From Streptomyces marinisediminis (GTDB lineage: Bacteria; Actinomycetota; Actinomycetes; Streptomycetales; Streptomycetaceae), in NCBI RefSeq assembly GCF_026262575.1, contig NZ_JAPKFL010000018.1, forward strand, positions 49,517-113,516: DNA of 64,000 nucleotides, in the 5' to 3' direction. The position numbers were made by a program, and so were the translations under genes. Under the pieces are notes generated by a model, which made no database searches, was not told the origin of the DNA, and worked only from the letters and a program-made list of their open reading frames with translations. Below are positions 8,116 to 16,950 of this stretch, piece after piece (position 1 is the stretch's first letter; every line of letters starts with the position of its first letter).

Positions 8116-9117
8116 TCAGGCCACGTCGTCGAGCGTGCCCGCCGGGTGCGCGGCGGCGCTGCCGAAGCGGCGCCGGGCCCGGTCGGCCGCGGCCTCGGCC
8201 CGGCGGGCGCGCTCCTCGCGCGGGTCGAGGGAGAGCTGCCGGGAGGCCAGGTCGGCGGCCGTGAGGTCCTCCGCGCGCAGGGTGAGCGCGCGGACCCGGG
8301 CGCGCTGGAGGCCGAGCGCGTCGTGCAGGGCGTAGGCCAGGGCGGTCAGCGCCGGGGTGTGCGCGGTGGGCTCGGGCAGCGCGCGGGTGCGGGTGGTGGT
8401 GGAGCGGTCGGCGTACCGGACGGTGAGGGTGAGCGCGCGGGCCACCTGGGCGTCGCGGCGCATCCGGTAGCCGAGGTCGTCGGCGAGGGTGAGCAGGGCG
8501 CGGCGGCGCCGGTCGGCGTCCAGCTCGTCCCGGCCGAAGCGGTGTTCGGCGGCGGCCGAGCGGGCCGGGGCGCTGGGCAGGACGGGGGTGGGGTCCTCGC
8601 CGTGGGCGCGGGAGCGCAGGCGGCGGGCCGGGGCGGCACCGAGGATGCGCTGCAGCGTGGCGGGTGGGGCGGCGGCGACCCGGCCGACGGTGTCCAGCCC
8701 GTAGGCGCCCAGCGCGCGGGCGGTCGCGGGGCCGACGCCGTGCAGGGCGGCCACCGGCTTGGGGTGCAGGAACGCGGTGACGGCGGCCGCGTCGCCGGGG
8801 ACGGCGCGCACCTCGCCGGGCGGCCCCGCCTGGGCGGCCATGCGCGCCAGCAGCGGGTTGGCCGCGGCGCCCACGGTGCAGTGCACGGCGTAGTGGGCCA
8901 GCGCGCGCACCCTGACCAGTTCGGCCAGCTCCGGCGCCGTCCGCCCGAAGTAGCGCAGGGCGCCGCGGACGTCGGCGAGCGCGGCGTCCGGTGGCAGCGC
9001 CTGCACCACGGGGGTGATGTCGGCCAGCAGCTCCAGCAGCCGGGGGTAGCGCTCCTCGGTGAGCCCGGTGCCGAAGTGCACGTAGAGGACGTGCACGGTG
9101 CCGTCCACGCCGCTCAC
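8116..9117 (-). CDS. Y-family DNA polymerase-like protein, ImuB type with degenerate catalytic motifs
   Basis: 333 residues with Y-family layout: palm (YVHFGTGLTEERYPRLLELL and ALPPDAALADVRGALRYFG), a helix-hairpin-helix (AALHGVGPATARALGAYGLD) and a little-finger domain (QVARALTLTVRYADRSTTTR). In active Pol IV the first catalytic aspartate sits in a DMDxFYA-type motif and a DE pair in SxDEAFLD; here the first is replaced (YVHFGTG) and the glutamate of the second is lost (PPDAALADV). That is the pattern of ImuB, a non-catalytic clamp-binding adaptor for DnaE2. The GTG start overlaps the dnaE2 stop by 4 bases. No imuA gene is present. Induction by DNA damage is expected from the SOS box upstream of dnaE2. 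Confidence 0.75.
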   Translation of the reverse strand: MSGVDGTVHVLYVHFGTGLTEERYPRLLELLADITPVVQALPPDAALADVRGALRYFGRTAPELAELVRVRALAHYAVHCTVGAAANPLLARMAAQAGPPGEVRAVPGDAAAVTAFLHPKPVAALHGVGPATARALGAYGLDTVGRVAAAPPATLQRILGAAPARRLRSRAHGEDPTPVLPSAPARSAAAEHRFGRDELDADRRRRALLTLADDLGYRMRRDAQVARALTLTVRYADRSTTTRTRALPEPTAHTPALTALAYALHDALGLQRARVRALTLRAEDLTAADLASRQLSLDPREERARRAEAAADRARRRFGSAAAHPAGTLDDVA

Positions 9118-12100
9118 CCCGCGCTTCCGGGGCTGGAGTGCCACAGCTTGCGGACGCTGCCGGGGGGCTCGCCCGCCGGGCGGAGGTCGGCCCAGGGGTG
9201 CATCGCGTAGCCGGTGGACATGCGCACCCGGCGCCCGGTGCCGCCCCGGGAGGCGGCGCCGCCCTCGGGGGCGGTGCCCGGCTGCTCGGCGAGCCGGGCG
9301 GCGACGGCCTCCAGTCCGCCGGTGCGGCGCAGCTCGGCCAGTTCGGCCAGGTCCCAGGCGGCCGAGCCGACCACGCTGAAGCTGCGCGGGCCGCGCCGCT
9401 GCACCACGCCGCGCACCAGCAGCAGCCAGGAGTGGAAGACGGTGTGCGCGCAGGCGGCGTGGCTGTCCTCGAAGAACGCCAGGTCGCTCAGTCCGGTGCC
9501 GTCGTCCAGGGTGACGAAGACGACGCGCTTGCCGGAGCGGATGGGCGGTGTCTGCGTGGCCACCTTCGCGCCGGCGACCAGCACGGTCTGCCCGTGGGGG
9601 ACGTCGGCCAGCCGCCGGGCGGGGCGGACGCCGAGCTCCTCCAGGAAGCGGCGGTGGTCGCCCATCAGGTGGCGGGAGGCGTCCAGGCCCAGGACGCCGA
9701 GTTCCGCGTCGAGCCGTTCGCCCTCGTCCAGATCGGGCAGGCCGGCGGGCGGCACGGCCGGGTGGTCCCCGGAGCCGGGGGCGGGCGCGGCACCGGGGCG
9801 CGGGGCGGGCGCGGCGCCGTCGAAGGGGAGTTGCGGCGCGTCGCTCCCCGGGCGACGGCCCCGGTGCAGCTCGGCGAGGTGCAGCAGTATGTCGCGCCGG
9901 TTGCCGCCGAAGGCGTCCAGCGCGCCGACGCGGGCGAGTCCCTCGGCCACGGGGCGGGGCGGGCGGGCGCGCTCCAGCAGGTCGTGCAGCGAGCGGTAGG
10001 GCCGCCCGGCGGCGATGCGCGCGGCGTCCGCCTCGCTGATGCCGCGTACCTCGCCCAGCGCCAGCCGCACCCCCCAGCGCCCGGATTCGGACTCCAGTTC
10101 GATGCGATAGGCGGCGTCGGACCGGTTGACGTCCAGGGGCAGGATCGGCACCCCGCGCCGCCGGGCGTCGGCCAGCAGCAGCCGCTTGGGGTACATGCCC
10201 GGGTCGTGGGTGAGCACCCCGGCGTAGAAGGCGGCCGGATGGTGGGCCTTCAGCCAGGCCGACTGGTAGGTGGGGACGGCGAACGCGACGGCGTGCGCCT
10301 TGCAGAAGCCGTAGGCGCCGAACGCCTCGACGATCTCCCAGGCGTGGTCGACGACGGGCCCGGGGTAGCCGCGCCGCGCCGCGTGCCGGGCGAACCAGGC
10401 CCTGATGCGCGGCTGGAGGTCGGGGTCGGCCAGCGCGCGGCGGGTCTCGTCGGCGAAGGACCTGCCGCAGCCGGTCAGGGTGTCCAGCAGCTCGATGATC
10501 TGCTCGTGGAAGACGACGACGCCGTAGGTCTCGCGCAGCGCCGGCTCCAGGTCCGGGTGCGGGTAGCGGGCGGGACGGCGGCCGTGCCGGGCCTCGATGA
10601 AGGGGTGCACCATGTCGGCGGCGACCGGCCCCGGCCGGAACAGGCTGATGTCCACCACCAGGTCGTGGAAGGTGGCGGGCTGCAGGCGTCCGATCAGGTC
10701 GCGCTGGCCCGGGGACTCGATCTGGAAGCAGCCGAGGGTCTCGGCGGACCGGATCAGCTCGTAGGTCTTCGCGTCGCCCGCGCCGGCGATGTCCAGCGCG
10801 TCCAGGTCCACGCGCTCGCCGGTGGTGCGCTCGACCTCGCCGACGGCGTACGCGAGCGAGGACTGCATCCGCACCCCCAGCACGTCCAGCTTGAGCAGGC
10901 CGAGCCTCTCCACGTCGTCCTTGTCGAACTGGGACATCGCGAAGCCCTCGCCGCTGGTGGGGACCACCGGCGTGCGGGCGCGCAGCCCGGCGTGCGAGAG
11001 GAGCATGCCGCACGGGTGCATGGCCATGCCGCGCACCAGGCCGTCCAGCGCCTCCACCAGCTCCCACAGCCGCGGCCCGTACCGGTCGGCGTCCAGCGCG
11101 CGCAGCTCCGGCAGCTCGGCGAGCGCGCTGCGCGCGTCCCGGGCGCGGATGTGCGGGAAGGCCTTGGCCAGCCGGTCCACCTCCGCCGGGTCCATGCCGA
11201 GCGCCGCGCCCACGTCCCGCACGGCGTGCCGCACGCGGTAGGTCTCCGGCATGGCGACGGTGGCCACCCGCTGCTCGCCGAACCGCTCGAAGACCGCCCG
11301 GTACACCTCCAGGCGGCGGGCGGACTCCACGTCGATGTCGATGTCCGGCAGCGCCTTGCGGTGCTCGGAGAGGAACCGCTCCATCAGCAGCCCGTGCTCC
11401 ACCGGGTCGGCGGTGGTGATGCCGAGCAGGTGGTTGACGAAGGAGCCCGCGCCGGAGCCCCGCGCGGCCACCCGGACGCCGAGCGCCCGCACGTCGTCCA
11501 CCACCTGCGCGACGGTGAGGAAGTAGGACGCGAAGCCGTGCCGCTCGATGACGCCCAGCTCCCGCTCCAGCCGGTCCCAGCGGGTGCGGTCGCGGTCGTA
11601 GCGGCGGACCACCATCTGCCCGGCGCAGCGCGAGCGCAGCACCCGGTCGGCGGTGCGGGCGTGCGCCCCGACGAGGTGGGGCTCGGGGAAGTGCGCGCTG
11701 CCGATGCCCAGGTCGTCGCGGCCGTCCACCCGGCACTGGGCCGCCGTCTCCTCGGTGCGGTCCAGCAGCCGGTGGGCGAGGTCGCGGCGGAACCCGGCCG
11801 CCTCGGCGATCTCCCGGGCGACGGCGGCCATCCGGTCCGGGCCCTTCAGCCAGCGCTCACCGCCGTCCAGGCCCCGGGCCGGGTCGACGGGCACCAGCCG
11901 CCGGGCGGCGTCCAGCACGTCGGCGACGGGCCCCAGGCCCGGGTCGGCGTAGCGCACGGCGTTGGTCAGCACCGGGACGACGCCCTGCTCGGCGGCGAGC
12001 CCCAGCATCCGGGCGGCCTCGCGGCGGGGCGCGGAGCCGACGACCTCCAGGCGCAGCGCCGCGCCGAACACCTCGCGCCACGGGCGCAGCAGCCGCGCCG

Positions 12101-12605
12101 CCTTGTCCGGCCGCCCGGCGGCCAGCGCCCGGCCCACGTCGGACCGCGGTCCGAGCAGCACGGTGACGCCGGTGGCGGCCGCGTCGGCCCGGGTCAGCTC
12201 CGGGCGGGTCGCCGTACCGACGTGGGCGCCCGCCGTCACATCCCGGTGCGCGGCCGTCACCAGCCGGCACAGCTCCGCCCAGCCGTGCGCGCCGTCCCGG
12301 GCCAGGAACACCACGCGCTGCCCCGGCTCGTCGACGAAGGCGCCGCCGCGCACGGGCGCGCGCCGCTTCCCCGGGGCGTCCTCGCGCGCCTCGGCCACGG
12401 CGAGCTCCACGCCGTACAGCGCCCGCACCCCCGCCCGCTCACACGCCTGCGCGAACCGCACCGCACCGCCGAGCGTGTCCCGGTCGGTCAGGGCGAGCGC
12501 GTCCATCCCCCGCTCGGCGGCCCGCTCGGCCAGCCGCTCGGGGTGCGAGGCGCCGTACCGGGCGGAGAGGCCGGAGACGGCGTGCAGGTGCGTAAAGCCG
12601 CCCAT
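9114..12605 (-). CDS. dnaE2: error-prone DNA polymerase III alpha subunit DnaE2 (ImuC)
   Basis: 1163 residues. It has an N-terminal PHP domain (FTHLHAVSGLSARYG; MDALALTDRDTLGGAVRFAQ), the C-family polymerase palm with the catalytic aspartates in LPDIDIDVESARRLEVYRAV near residue 420, helix-hairpin-helix elements (RGISEADAARIA) and a C-terminal OB fold (VLVAGAKVATQTPPIRSGKR). The length fits DnaE2 rather than the replicative DnaE. ATG 12605 is chosen because GAGGAG lies 6 bases upstream; ATG 12611 abuts it. In actinomycetes this enzyme performs mutagenic translesion synthesis with ImuB. An SOS box about 70 bases upstream indicates LexA control. Confidence 0.92.
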   Translation of the reverse strand: MGGFTHLHAVSGLSARYGASHPERLAERAAERGMDALALTDRDTLGGAVRFAQACERAGVRALYGVELAVAEAREDAPGKRRAPVRGGAFVDEPGQRVVFLARDGAHGWAELCRLVTAAHRDVTAGAHVGTATRPELTRADAAATGVTVLLGPRSDVGRALAAGRPDKAARLLRPWREVFGAALRLEVVGSAPRREAARMLGLAAEQGVVPVLTNAVRYADPGLGPVADVLDAARRLVPVDPARGLDGGERWLKGPDRMAAVAREIAEAAGFRRDLAHRLLDRTEETAAQCRVDGRDDLGIGSAHFPEPHLVGAHARTADRVLRSRCAGQMVVRRYDRDRTRWDRLERELGVIERHGFASYFLTVAQVVDDVRALGVRVAARGSGAGSFVNHLLGITTADPVEHGLLMERFLSEHRKALPDIDIDVESARRLEVYRAVFERFGEQRVATVAMPETYRVRHAVRDVGAALGMDPAEVDRLAKAFPHIRARDARSALAELPELRALDADRYGPRLWELVEALDGLVRGMAMHPCGMLLSHAGLRARTPVVPTSGEGFAMSQFDKDDVERLGLLKLDVLGVRMQSSLAYAVGEVERTTGERVDLDALDIAGAGDAKTYELIRSAETLGCFQIESPGQRDLIGRLQPATFHDLVVDISLFRPGPVAADMVHPFIEARHGRRPARYPHPDLEPALRETYGVVVFHEQIIELLDTLTGCGRSFADETRRALADPDLQPRIRAWFARHAARRGYPGPVVDHAWEIVEAFGAYGFCKAHAVAFAVPTYQSAWLKAHHPAAFYAGVLTHDPGMYPKRLLLADARRRGVPILPLDVNRSDAAYRIELESESGRWGVRLALGEVRGISEADAARIAAGRPYRSLHDLLERARPPRPVAEGLARVGALDAFGGNRRDILLHLAELHRGRRPGSDAPQLPFDGAAPAPRPGAAPAPGSGDHPAVPPAGLPDLDEGERLDAELGVLGLDASRHLMGDHRRFLEELGVRPARRLADVPHGQTVLVAGAKVATQTPPIRSGKRVVFVTLDDGTGLSDLAFFEDSHAACAHTVFHSWLLLVRGVVQRRGPRSFSVVGSAAWDLAELAELRRTGGLEAVAARLAEQPGTAPEGGAASRGGTGRRVRMSTGYAMHPWADLRPAGEPPGSVRKLWHSSPGSAG

Positions 12606-13011
12606 CCGCATCTCCTCGCCACACCAGCACCCCCTTCGCCGTCGTCCTTGCCTCCCCAGCTTAACCCTGCTTTCGAATGCACGTTCGAACAGGGTGTGCG
12701 CGCCGCCGCCGAAGGGGAGCGGCCGGGTCTGGACGACCGGACGAGGGCACGGCGGGAGGGCCGGACGGCGCACGGGGCGGAGGCGAGAGGAGGCGGGAAG
12801 GGGGCCGGACGGCGGCGTGGTTCACCGTGCGGAACCGGAGGGCGCGCCCCGGCACGGGCGGGCGGTCACCCCGCCGGGCCTCGGCCGCGCACCGGTCGCG
12901 GGCACCGGTGGGCCACGAGCCCACGCCCGCCGGGGACACCGCGTCGGCCACGAAACGCCGCGCGGGCCGCGACCGGGGCGTCCGGGCGGGGCACCCGGGC
13001 GGGGCCGGGGG
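12606..13011. other. 406-bp interval between dnaE2 start and the DUF1992 gene
   Basis: The dnaE2-proximal end holds the SOS box and must contain the dnaE2 promoter. The remaining 300 bases are GC-rich with no supported ORF on either strand. Confidence 0.5.
12673..12688. promoter_or_regulatory. LexA/SOS box upstream of dnaE2
   Basis: TCGAATGCACGTTCGA differs by one base from the actinobacterial/Gram-positive SOS consensus TCGAAC-N4-GTTCGA. It lies 68 bases before the chosen dnaE2 start codon, in a locally AT-richer patch, as expected for LexA repression of the dnaE2-imuB unit. Confidence 0.85.
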
Positions 13012-13434
13012 CTAGCGAGGCGGGGGCTCTCCGTCCTCCGACCGGGCCGCGCGGCGCTCGGCGAGGACCTCCTCCACGTCGAAGGGCGCCAGGTTGAGCG
13101 GCGGCCCGGACAGCGGGCGGCGGCGGGCGGCGTCGATCTTGGCGTTGACGGCGGCGAGGAGCTCGCGCGCGGCCCGCTCCGTGGGCGCGGCGAGGGCGGC
13201 GCTCCGGGCGTCCTCGGCCTCTTTGCGCAGCGCCAGGCTCGGCGGCAGGACGGAGACGCCCTCGCGGTGCATCTTCTCCTTGATCCACCAGTTCTCGTCG
13301 TAGGGCCGCTCCAGGCCGCGCAGGGGCTTGCCCGCGCCGGTGAGCCCGGCGAAGGCGCCGCGTTCGGTCGCCTCGCGGATCTGCCGGTCGACCCAGGACT
13401 CGAAGTCGACGCCTGGCGGTTTGCGTTCGGTCAT
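13012..13434 (-). CDS. DUF1992 (DnaJ-homologue subfamily C-28-like) protein
   Basis: 140 residues with the DUF1992 signature at the N-terminus: FESWVDRQIREATERGAFAG, LTGAGKPLRGLERPYDENWW and IKEKMHREG, then charged helices. No J domain is present. The cellular role of this family in bacteria is unknown. ATG 13434 lies one base after the stop of the upstream glyoxalase-like gene, so the pair forms an operon. Confidence 0.85.
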   Translation of the reverse strand: MTERKPPGVDFESWVDRQIREATERGAFAGLTGAGKPLRGLERPYDENWWIKEKMHREGVSVLPPSLALRKEAEDARSAALAAPTERAARELLAAVNAKIDAARRRPLSGPPLNLAPFDVEEVLAERRAARSEDGEPPPR

Positions 13435-13435
13435 C

Positions 13436-13852
13436 TCACGCCTCCGGGCTCAGGAACTCCAGACGGTTGCCGTGGCAGTCGTCAACGTAGAAGCGGCGGA
13501 AGCCGGGGAAGGCCGCGTCCCACACCACGCGCACCCCCTTGTCGGTGAGCCGCTCGGCGAGCGCGTCGAGGTCGGCCACGAGGATGCCGGGGTGGCCCTT
13601 GCTCACGGGGCGGAAGTCCTCCTCGACGCCGAGGTGGATCTCCAGGCCGTCGGCGCGCACCCACAGGCCGCCGCGAGCGGCCAGCTCCGGCGGCTTGCGC
13701 ACCTCCGTCATGCCGAGCACGTCGACGTAGAAGGTGCGGCACAGCTCCTCGTCACCGGGCGGGAGGGTGAGCTGCACGTGGTGCAGGCCGAGACCGAAGC
13801 CCGACCGGGCCGGAGGGTCCTCGTACGGCTGGGGCGTGTCGCGTTCTCTCAT
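13436..13852 (-). CDS. VOC / glyoxalase-like protein
   Basis: 138 residues with the paired beta-alpha-beta-beta-beta units of the vicinal oxygen chelate fold: GLHHVQLTLPPGDEELCRTF, FYVDVLGMTEVRKP, LEIHLGVEEDFRP, ILVADLDALAERLTDKGVRV and FYVDDCHGNRLEFL. Metal-ligand-like residues are the His in HHVQLT, the His of EIHLG and the Glu of LEFL. The reaction is not predictable. ATG 13852 has GAAGGG 8 bases upstream. First gene of the unit with DUF1992. Confidence 0.85.
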   Translation of the reverse strand: MRERDTPQPYEDPPARSGFGLGLHHVQLTLPPGDEELCRTFYVDVLGMTEVRKPPELAARGGLWVRADGLEIHLGVEEDFRPVSKGHPGILVADLDALAERLTDKGVRVVWDAAFPGFRRFYVDDCHGNRLEFLSPEA

Positions 13853-14084
13853 GCTGAGACCCTTCCCCTCCGGGCGGTGGCTCACCCCGGCCCTCCCCAC
13901 CGGCCACTGTTTACGATGAAGAGGACGTTTCACCCCGACCGGGCGCGGACGCGGACGCCGCGGCCGGCGGGACGGGCGGCCGATCACCCGATGTGACGGA
14001 CGTCAACGAAACGGCACCCGTAGTTTGCCCGGATCAGGGTAGGGGCCAACCTCGGGACACCAGTCACTCAAGCGAAGGAGCCCC

Positions 14085-15113
14085 ATGAGAATCGGCATCG
14101 TCGGCGCGACCGGCCAGGTCGGCAGCGTGATGCGCGACATCCTGGCGCAGCGGGACTTCCCCGTGGACGAGCTGCGCCTGTTCGCCTCCGCACGGTCGGC
14201 GGGACGCACGCTGCCGTGGCGGGACGGCGAGGTCACGGTCGAGGACGCGACCACGGCCGACTACGCGGGGCTCGACGTGGTGCTGTTCTCCGCGGGCGGC
14301 GCCACCTCCCGCGAGCTGGCGCCCAAGGTCGCCGCCGCCGGCGCCGTGGTCATCGACAACTCCTCGGCCTGGCGGCTGGACCCGCAGGTTCCGCTGGTGG
14401 TCTCCGAGGTGAACCCGCAGGCCGCGCTCGAGCGCCCGAAGGGCATCATCGCCAACCCGAACTGCACCACCATGGCGGCCATGCCGGTGCTGCGCCCGCT
14501 GCACGCGGAGGCCGGGCTGACGGCGCTGGTGGTGGCCACCTACCAGGCCGTCTCCGGCAGCGGACTGGCCGGCGTCGCGGAGCTGGACGGGCAGGCGCGC
14601 AAGGCGGTCGAGGGCGACGCCGCCCAGCTCGCCTTCGACGGCTCCGCCGTGGACTTCCCGGCGCCGGACAAGTTCAAGCGTCCGATCGCCTTCAACGTGC
14701 TGCCGCTCGCGGGCTCGATCGTGGACGACGGCCTGGGGGAGACGGACGAGGAGCAGAAGCTCCGCAACGAGAGCCGCAAGATCCTCGGCGTCCCGGAGCT
14801 GAAGGTCTCGGGCACCTGCGTGCGCGTGCCGGTGTTCACCGGCCACTCCCTCCAGGTCAACGCGCGCTTCGAGCGGCCGATCAGCCCGGAGCGGGCCCGC
14901 GAGCTGCTGGCCGGAGCACCGGGCGTGGCGCTCTCGGACATCCCGACGCCGCTCCAGGCGGCCGGGCAGGACCCGAGCTTCGTGGGCCGCATCCGCCGCG
15001 ACGAGACGGTCGAGCACGGCCTGGCGCTGTTCCTGTCCAACGACAACCTGCGCAAGGGCGCCGCGCTCAACGCCGTGCAGATCGCCGAGCTGGTCGCGGC
15101 CGAGCTGTCCTGA
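14085..15113 (+). CDS. asd: aspartate-semialdehyde dehydrogenase
   Basis: 342 residues. NADPH-dependent conversion of aspartyl phosphate to aspartate semialdehyde, the branch point to lysine, diaminopimelate, threonine and methionine. The N-terminal Rossmann motif GIVGATGQVG, the catalytic cysteine at about 127 in NPNCTT, and the substrate-binding region around TGHSLQVNA with downstream FVGRIRRD are all intact. AAGGAG sits just before ATG 14085. Aspartokinase, often the gene before asd in actinomycetes, is absent, so this is either the sole unlinked copy or a second one. A strong hairpin follows. Confidence 0.93.
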   Translation: MRIGIVGATGQVGSVMRDILAQRDFPVDELRLFASARSAGRTLPWRDGEVTVEDATTADYAGLDVVLFSAGGATSRELAPKVAAAGAVVIDNSSAWRLDPQVPLVVSEVNPQAALERPKGIIANPNCTTMAAMPVLRPLHAEAGLTALVVATYQAVSGSGLAGVAELDGQARKAVEGDAAQLAFDGSAVDFPAPDKFKRPIAFNVLPLAGSIVDDGLGETDEEQKLRNESRKILGVPELKVSGTCVRVPVFTGHSLQVNARFERPISPERARELLAGAPGVALSDIPTPLQAAGQDPSFVGRIRRDETVEHGLALFLSNDNLRKGAALNAVQIAELVAAELS

Positions 15114-15200
15114 ACCGCCGCGTCCCGGCCGCCGGGCTCCCGGCCTGACGGTCACCGTGCCGCCGCGCCCGCGCGGCACGACGGCCGGGAGCACGAGGAC

Positions 15201-15232
15201 ACCACGGCACGTCGACACCACGGCACGTCGAC
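15201..15232. repeat. 16-bp direct repeat, two exact copies
   Basis: ACCACGGCACGTCGAC occurs at 15201-15216 and again at 15217-15232, followed by a partial third copy (ACGTCGG). It abuts the asd terminator hairpin. Confidence 0.85.
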
Positions 15233-15236
15233 ACGT

Positions 15237-15291
15237 CGGCAGGAGGCCCCCGGCGCCGAGCTCGCCGCTCGGCGCCGGGGGCCTCCTGCCG
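15237..15291. terminator. long bidirectional terminator between asd and the DUF1684 gene
   Basis: An approximately 24-bp near-perfect stem (arms beginning CGGCAGGAGGCCCCCGG and ending with its complement) with a loop of 5-7 bases. The symmetric position between convergent genes fits termination from both sides. Confidence 0.85.
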
Positions 15292-15519
15292 TCCGCGGGG
15301 AAGACCCGAGCGGCGCGCGCCCGGCGGAAGGTCCCGGCGGCGCGGCGCCCGGAGCGCGGCGCACGCCCACGGACGGCCCGCCGGGGCGCGGCACGGCGCC
15401 GCCCGCCGCCCCGTCCACCAGGCGCTCCAGGGCGGACGCGGCCCCGTGCCGCGCCCCTCCCGCCCCCGGGTCCGACGCCGCCGCCCCGTGCGGCGGGTGG
15501 AGGAACCGGACGGTGGGCG

Positions 15520-16443
15520 TCAGCCGGTGGAGAGGTCGCGCTCCCCGGCCCGCACGGCCAGCTCCAGGGTGTTGCCCGGCGGCGGGAACGGGCAGAGGAA
15601 GTGGTCGGCGAAGGCGCACGGCGGCAGCGTCGTGCGGTTGAAGTCCACCGTGACCGTGCCGTCGGAGGCCGGGGCGCCGGTGCGCAGGAAGCGGAACCGG
15701 TGGCTGCCGTGGCCGCTGGTGGCGTCCGCGAAGACGGCCCACAGGGCGCCGCTGCCCACCACCGAGACGCGCAGGTCGTGCTCGCCGCCGTCCGGGGCGG
15801 TGAAGCGCACCTCGCCGCCGAGCTCCAGCCCGCGGGTGTGGCCGTCCGCGTTGGGCACCGGCACGCGCCGCGCGCCCTCGTAGGCGTGGAAGGTGCCGGG
15901 CAGCACCCAGCGCTCGTCGTAGGGCGTGGTGCGGATGCCGGGGAACGCGCGGCGTGCCGGAGCGGCCGGGTCGTGGACCCGCACGGCCCACCGGCCCTCG
16001 CGGCGCAGCAGCTCCAGGCGGCGGTCGCCCCAGGTGATCCGGGTGTGCTGCACCGCGCCGGGCGCACCGCCCAGACGCCGTTCGCCGACGAGCATCTCGC
16101 CGCCCGCGGAGAGCTCGTCGAGGACGTCGGCGTGCACGACGACGCCGGTGCCGTCCGGCGTGGGATGCCACTGGCCCGGCAGGCCCTCGACCCGCCCCTG
16201 GTCGTCGGCGTCGGCGAGCCAGTGGGTGCCGGTGACCGAGAGGGGGCCGTAGGGGGCCAGCACCGTCTCCAGGCGCTGCTGGTGCCACTCCTGCCACCGC
16301 TGCGCCGCCGAGGAGCCCGGCGCCACGGGGTTCGCGGCGTCCACGGCGTGGGCGGGGGACGCGGCGTGCAGGGGGGTCGCGGCGCCGAGCGGACCGCCGG
16401 CGCTCGCGGGGTCCGGGAGGTTCGGGGAGGTATCGGCGTTCAT
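15520..16443 (-). CDS. DUF1684 family protein
   Basis: 307 residues. After a low-complexity Ala/Pro N-terminus (about 45 residues) comes the DUF1684 pattern: QRWQEWHQQRLETVLAPYGP, LSVTGTHWLADADDQGRVEG, VRVHDPAAPARRAFPGIRTT, and the end VTVDFNRTTLPPCAFADHFL. Family members have unknown function; the conserved TGTHWL and NRTTLPPCAF stretches are diagnostic. ATG 16443 is used. It is divergent from the SepF paralog. Confidence 0.8.
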   Translation of the reverse strand: MNADTSPNLPDPASAGGPLGAATPLHAASPAHAVDAANPVAPGSSAAQRWQEWHQQRLETVLAPYGPLSVTGTHWLADADDQGRVEGLPGQWHPTPDGTGVVVHADVLDELSAGGEMLVGERRLGGAPGAVQHTRITWGDRRLELLRREGRWAVRVHDPAAPARRAFPGIRTTPYDERWVLPGTFHAYEGARRVPVPNADGHTRGLELGGEVRFTAPDGGEHDLRVSVVGSGALWAVFADATSGHGSHRFRFLRTGAPASDGTVTVDFNRTTLPPCAFADHFLCPFPPPGNTLELAVRAGERDLSTG

Positions 16444-16950
16444 GCGCCCAACCTGCCACAGACCGGACCAGGAGGGTGTTATCCGCACGCCCGACGGCGC
16501 CCGGCGCCGGGGCCGGCAGCCGACGGGCCGGGGCGACGGGCGCGCGGACGGACCGGGGCGCGGGACAGGACGCCGGGTCAGCCGGCGGGCCGGGCAGCAG
16601 GTCAGACGGCGGGTCAGGACACCGGCGGGGCGCGCGCACGCCGCGCGCCCCACGCCCCGCGCACCGCCCCGGCGGCACGGCGCGTCGTCCCCCGAAGGGT
16701 GACGGAGCGTCACCGGTGCGCCCCGGCGCGCTCACCCGGTCGACGACGGACCTCACCCGCGCGGTCGCCCGCAGTGATCTTTCTGTCTTTCCTCACCGCA
16801 TACCGCATCGGCGCAGTTCCGGGGGGCATGATGTGTGCAGCAGAACTGTCACGAATCATGTCCGCGACGTATATCCCCTTGGCGCACCCTCCGCATCATG
16901 GACGACGATAGGCGTGCGGACGGTTCGACCGCACGCGAGAGGAGGCGTCC
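16444..16950. other. 507-bp divergent interval before the SepF-like gene
   Basis: The left 300 bases are GC-rich with no supported gene. The right 180 bases are AT-richer (TTTCTGTCTTTCC; GACGTATATCC) and likely carry the promoter of the SepF-like gene. An 8-bp stem (GCGTGCGG/CCGCACGC, 16912-16936) ends exactly at its ribosome binding site. Confidence 0.5.

Larger units (their letters stand above)
15114..15519. other. 406-bp convergent interval after asd
   Basis: Contains a two-copy 16-bp direct repeat (15201-15232) and a long hairpin (15237-15291). The remaining 230 bases up to the DUF1684 stop are GC-rich without a supported gene. Confidence 0.5.

Noticed and set aside
9138..13097. 1319-codon open frame antisense to dnaE2/imuB
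   Set aside because: High-GC codon bias leaves the opposite frame open; the sequence is low in complexity and has no domains, while the minus-strand genes match families along their whole length.
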